Translations under genes and position numbers: made by a program
Notes under the pieces: model-generated
What the model saw: only the letters and a program-made list of their open reading frames with translations
What the model was told of the DNA's origin: nothing
Database searches by the model: none
In this document: one piece after another, positions 4,812-6,338 of the stretch
Layout of the letters: every line of letters begins with the position of its first letter
How positions within the stretch are numbered: the stretch's first letter is position 1
Assembly: GCA_026389255.1 (NCBI GenBank)
Contig: JAPLIF010000104.1
Location: forward strand, 1 to 6,338
DNA: 6,338 nt
Reading direction: 5' to 3'
Origin: Cyanobacteriota bacterium
GTDB taxonomy: Bacteria > Cyanobacteriota > Cyanobacteriia > PCC-6307 > Cyanobiaceae

Positions 4812-6338
4812 TCACATCCGCTCCAGGGTGGGAATGCCCAGCAGGCCCAATCCCAGCTTGAGGGTGTCGGCGCTGAGGCGGCAGAGGGCCAAGCGGGATT
4901 CCCGGGCCTGCGGCGGGGCCTTGAGCACCGGCACCTGGTCATAGAAGCGGTTGAACACCTGGCTGAGCTCAAACAGGTAGGCGCAGAGCCGGTTGGGCAG
5001 CAGTTCGTCCTCGACGGCGGCGATCACCGCATCGAAGTCGAGCAGCTGGCGCACCAGGGCCCATTCCTGGGGCTCGCTGAACTGGAGCGGCTGGTCGGAA
5101 TCGGTCACAACGTCACCCCCCTTGCGGGCAATCCCGGCAATGCGCACCACCGCATACAGCAAATAGGGCGCCGTGTTGCCCTGCAGCGCCAACATGCGAT
5201 CAAAGCTGAACTGGTAGTTGGTGGTGCGGTTCTGGCTGAGGTCGGCATATTTGACCGCCGCCAATCCCACGGTGGTGGCGACATGGCGGATGAATTCCTC
5301 GCTTTCAGCGCGGCCCTCCTCCGCCAGGCGGCGGCGCAGGTCGGCCTCGCAGCGCTCGACGGCCTCATCGAGCAGATCCTTGAGGCGCACGGTGTCGCCG
5401 GAGCGGGTCTTGAGCTTCTTGCCATCCTCCCCCTGCACCAGGCCAAAGGGCACGTGCTCCAGCCGCGACCCCGCGGGGATCCAACCGGCCCGCCGAGCCA
5501 CCTGGAACACGCCGGCGAAGTGGCTGGCCTGGCCGGCATCGGTGACATAGATGACGCGGCGGGCGCCATCGCCGGCGGGCGAATCGGCGAAGCGGTAGCG
5601 AATCGCGGCCAGATCGGTGGTGGCGTAGTTGAAGCCGCCGTCAGTCTTTCGCACGATCACCGGCAGGGGTTTGCCCTCCTTGCCGCTTACGCCTTCGAGG
5701 AACACGCACTGGGCCCCGTCGTCCTGCACCAGCAGCCCCGACGCATCGAGATCGGCCACCACGGCCTCCAGGTAGGGGTTGTAGAAGGATTCGCCCCGTT
5801 CGTTCAGGCGGATGTCGAGGCGGTCGTAAATGGCCTGGAATTCGCGCCGCGATTGCTCACACAGCAACTGCCAGGCCCGCCGACTCACCGGATCACCGCT
5901 CTGCAGCCGCACCACCTCCTCGCGGGCAGTGGTCTGGAAGGCTTCATCGGCATCAAAGCGGGCCTTGGCCTGGCGATAGAAGGCCACCAGATCGCCCAGA
6001 TCAACCGCATCGGCGGTGGTGAGGGCCTGGGGCGCCACCTGCTTGAGGTGGGTGATCAGCATGCCGAACTGGGTGCCCCAGTCGCCCACGTGGTTGAGCC
6101 GCAACACCGGGTGGCCGCGGAACTCCAGCACCCGCGCCAGGGCATCGCCGATGATCGTCGAGCGCAGATGGCCCACGTGCATCTCCTTGGCGATGTTGGG
6201 GCTGGAGAAATCGACGATGACGGGATCGGCTGGGGCAACGGGGCCCACCTCGCTCCCGGACGCGGCGCCAGCCAAGGCTTCGGAAGTCCCCGCCCGAGGC
6301 ACCCCGAGCCGTGGATCCGCCAACCGTGAGGCCACCTC
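4812..6338 (-). CDS. argS: Arginyl-tRNA synthetase, N-terminus outside window
   Basis: Class I synthetase that charges tRNA-Arg with arginine in the cytoplasm. The frame is open at the right edge; 508 codons plus the TGA at 4814-4812 are visible. The GTG at 6335 is only the first possible start inside the window, not the real one, because the roughly 80-90-residue ArgRS N-terminal (Add-1) domain is missing. Numbered from that [27 protein letters not shown] (41-64) contains the HIGH-type signature H53-V-G-H56; [14 protein letters not shown] (81-94) follows; [11 protein letters not shown] (263-273) and [23 protein letters not shown] (294-316) close the active site, where KTRSG replaces a KMSKS loop, as is usual for many ArgRS. 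The DALR anticodon-binding helical domain covers about 376-507, ending [11 protein letters not shown] Gly/Ala-rich stretch at about 15-37, just before the catalytic core, looks longer than in most relatives. It is the upstream gene of the pair with the aminotransferase. Confidence 0.97.
   Translation of the reverse strand, partial: EVASRLADPRLGVPRAGTSEALAGAASGSEVGPVAPADPVIVDFSSPNIAKEMHVGHLRSTIIGDALARVLEFRGHPVLRLNHVGDWGTQFGMLITHLKQVAPQALTTADAVDLGDLVAFYRQAKARFDADEAFQTTAREEVVRLQSGDPVSRRAWQLLCEQSRREFQAIYDRLDIRLNERGESFYNPYLEAVVADLDASGLLVQDDGAQCVFLEGVSGKEGKPLPVIVRKTDGGFNYATTDLAAIRYRFADSPAGDGARRVIYVTDAGQASHFAGVFQVARRAGWIPAGSRLEHVPFGLVQGEDGKKLKTRSGDTVRLKDLLDEAVERCEADLRRRLAEEGRAESEEFIRHVATTVGLAAVKYADLSQNRTTNYQFSFDRMLALQGNTAPYLLYAVVRIAGIARKGGDVVTDSDQPLQFSEPQEWALVRQLLDFDAVIAAVEDELLPNRLCAYLFELSQVFNRFYDQVPVLKAPPQARESRLALCRLSADTLKLGLGLLGIPTLERM

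Noticed and set aside
5283..6329. 348-codon plus-strand frame over argS
   Set aside because: Antisense shadow of argS, which is unmistakable on the minus strand.
6333..6335. GTG 6335 as the true argS start
   Set aside because: The frame continues upstream beyond the window edge and the ArgRS N-terminal domain is missing, so this is an edge artefact.

Overview
This window looks like core chromosome of a high-GC picocyanobacterium of the Synechococcus/Cyanobium kind. That is inferred from the protein sequences (DUF3285 small membrane protein, cyanobacterial-type RF2, YbeY, DgkA and ArgRS) and from my recollection of similar gene order in that group; no search was run. I see no mobile element, CRISPR array, RNA gene or new multi-gene system.

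Layout. Positions 1-302 (minus strand) hold the start of a glutaredoxin gene that runs off the left edge. A 221-base divergent gap follows (303-523). A plus-strand cluster then reads prfB (release factor 2) > DUF3285 small membrane protein > ybeY (rRNA endonuclease) > dgkA (lipid kinase) > pabA/trpG-type glutamine amidotransferase, ending at 3575. The first three genes are joined by 4-base stop/start overlaps (ATGA, then GTGA), so they are probably translationally coupled. The cluster meets a minus-strand pair, argS > hisC-like aminotransferase, across a 32-base convergent gap whose inverted repeat contains both stop codons. argS runs off the right edge and lacks its N-terminus.

Function. Most of the window is translation housekeeping: RF2 for UGA/UAA termination, YbeY for 16S rRNA maturation and ArgRS for tRNA charging. 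DgkA serves lipid recycling, PabA/TrpG serves folate/tryptophan synthesis, and the aminotransferase is of the HisC family.

Three points matter most. (1) prfB starts upstream of its longest open frame and is read through a programmed +1 frameshift at CTT TGA C (596-602); with a GTG start at 524, the shift codon and the SPF and GGQ motifs fall on the E. coli RF2 residue numbers. (2) The glutaredoxin has S-P-E-C where the C-P-x-C active site should be, so its nucleophilic cysteine is missing. (3) dgkA is interrupted by an in-frame TGA (2834-2836), after which the same frame encodes the expected C-terminal part, including the third membrane helix. All seven visible gene ends in the window are TGA, the codon read only by RF2.
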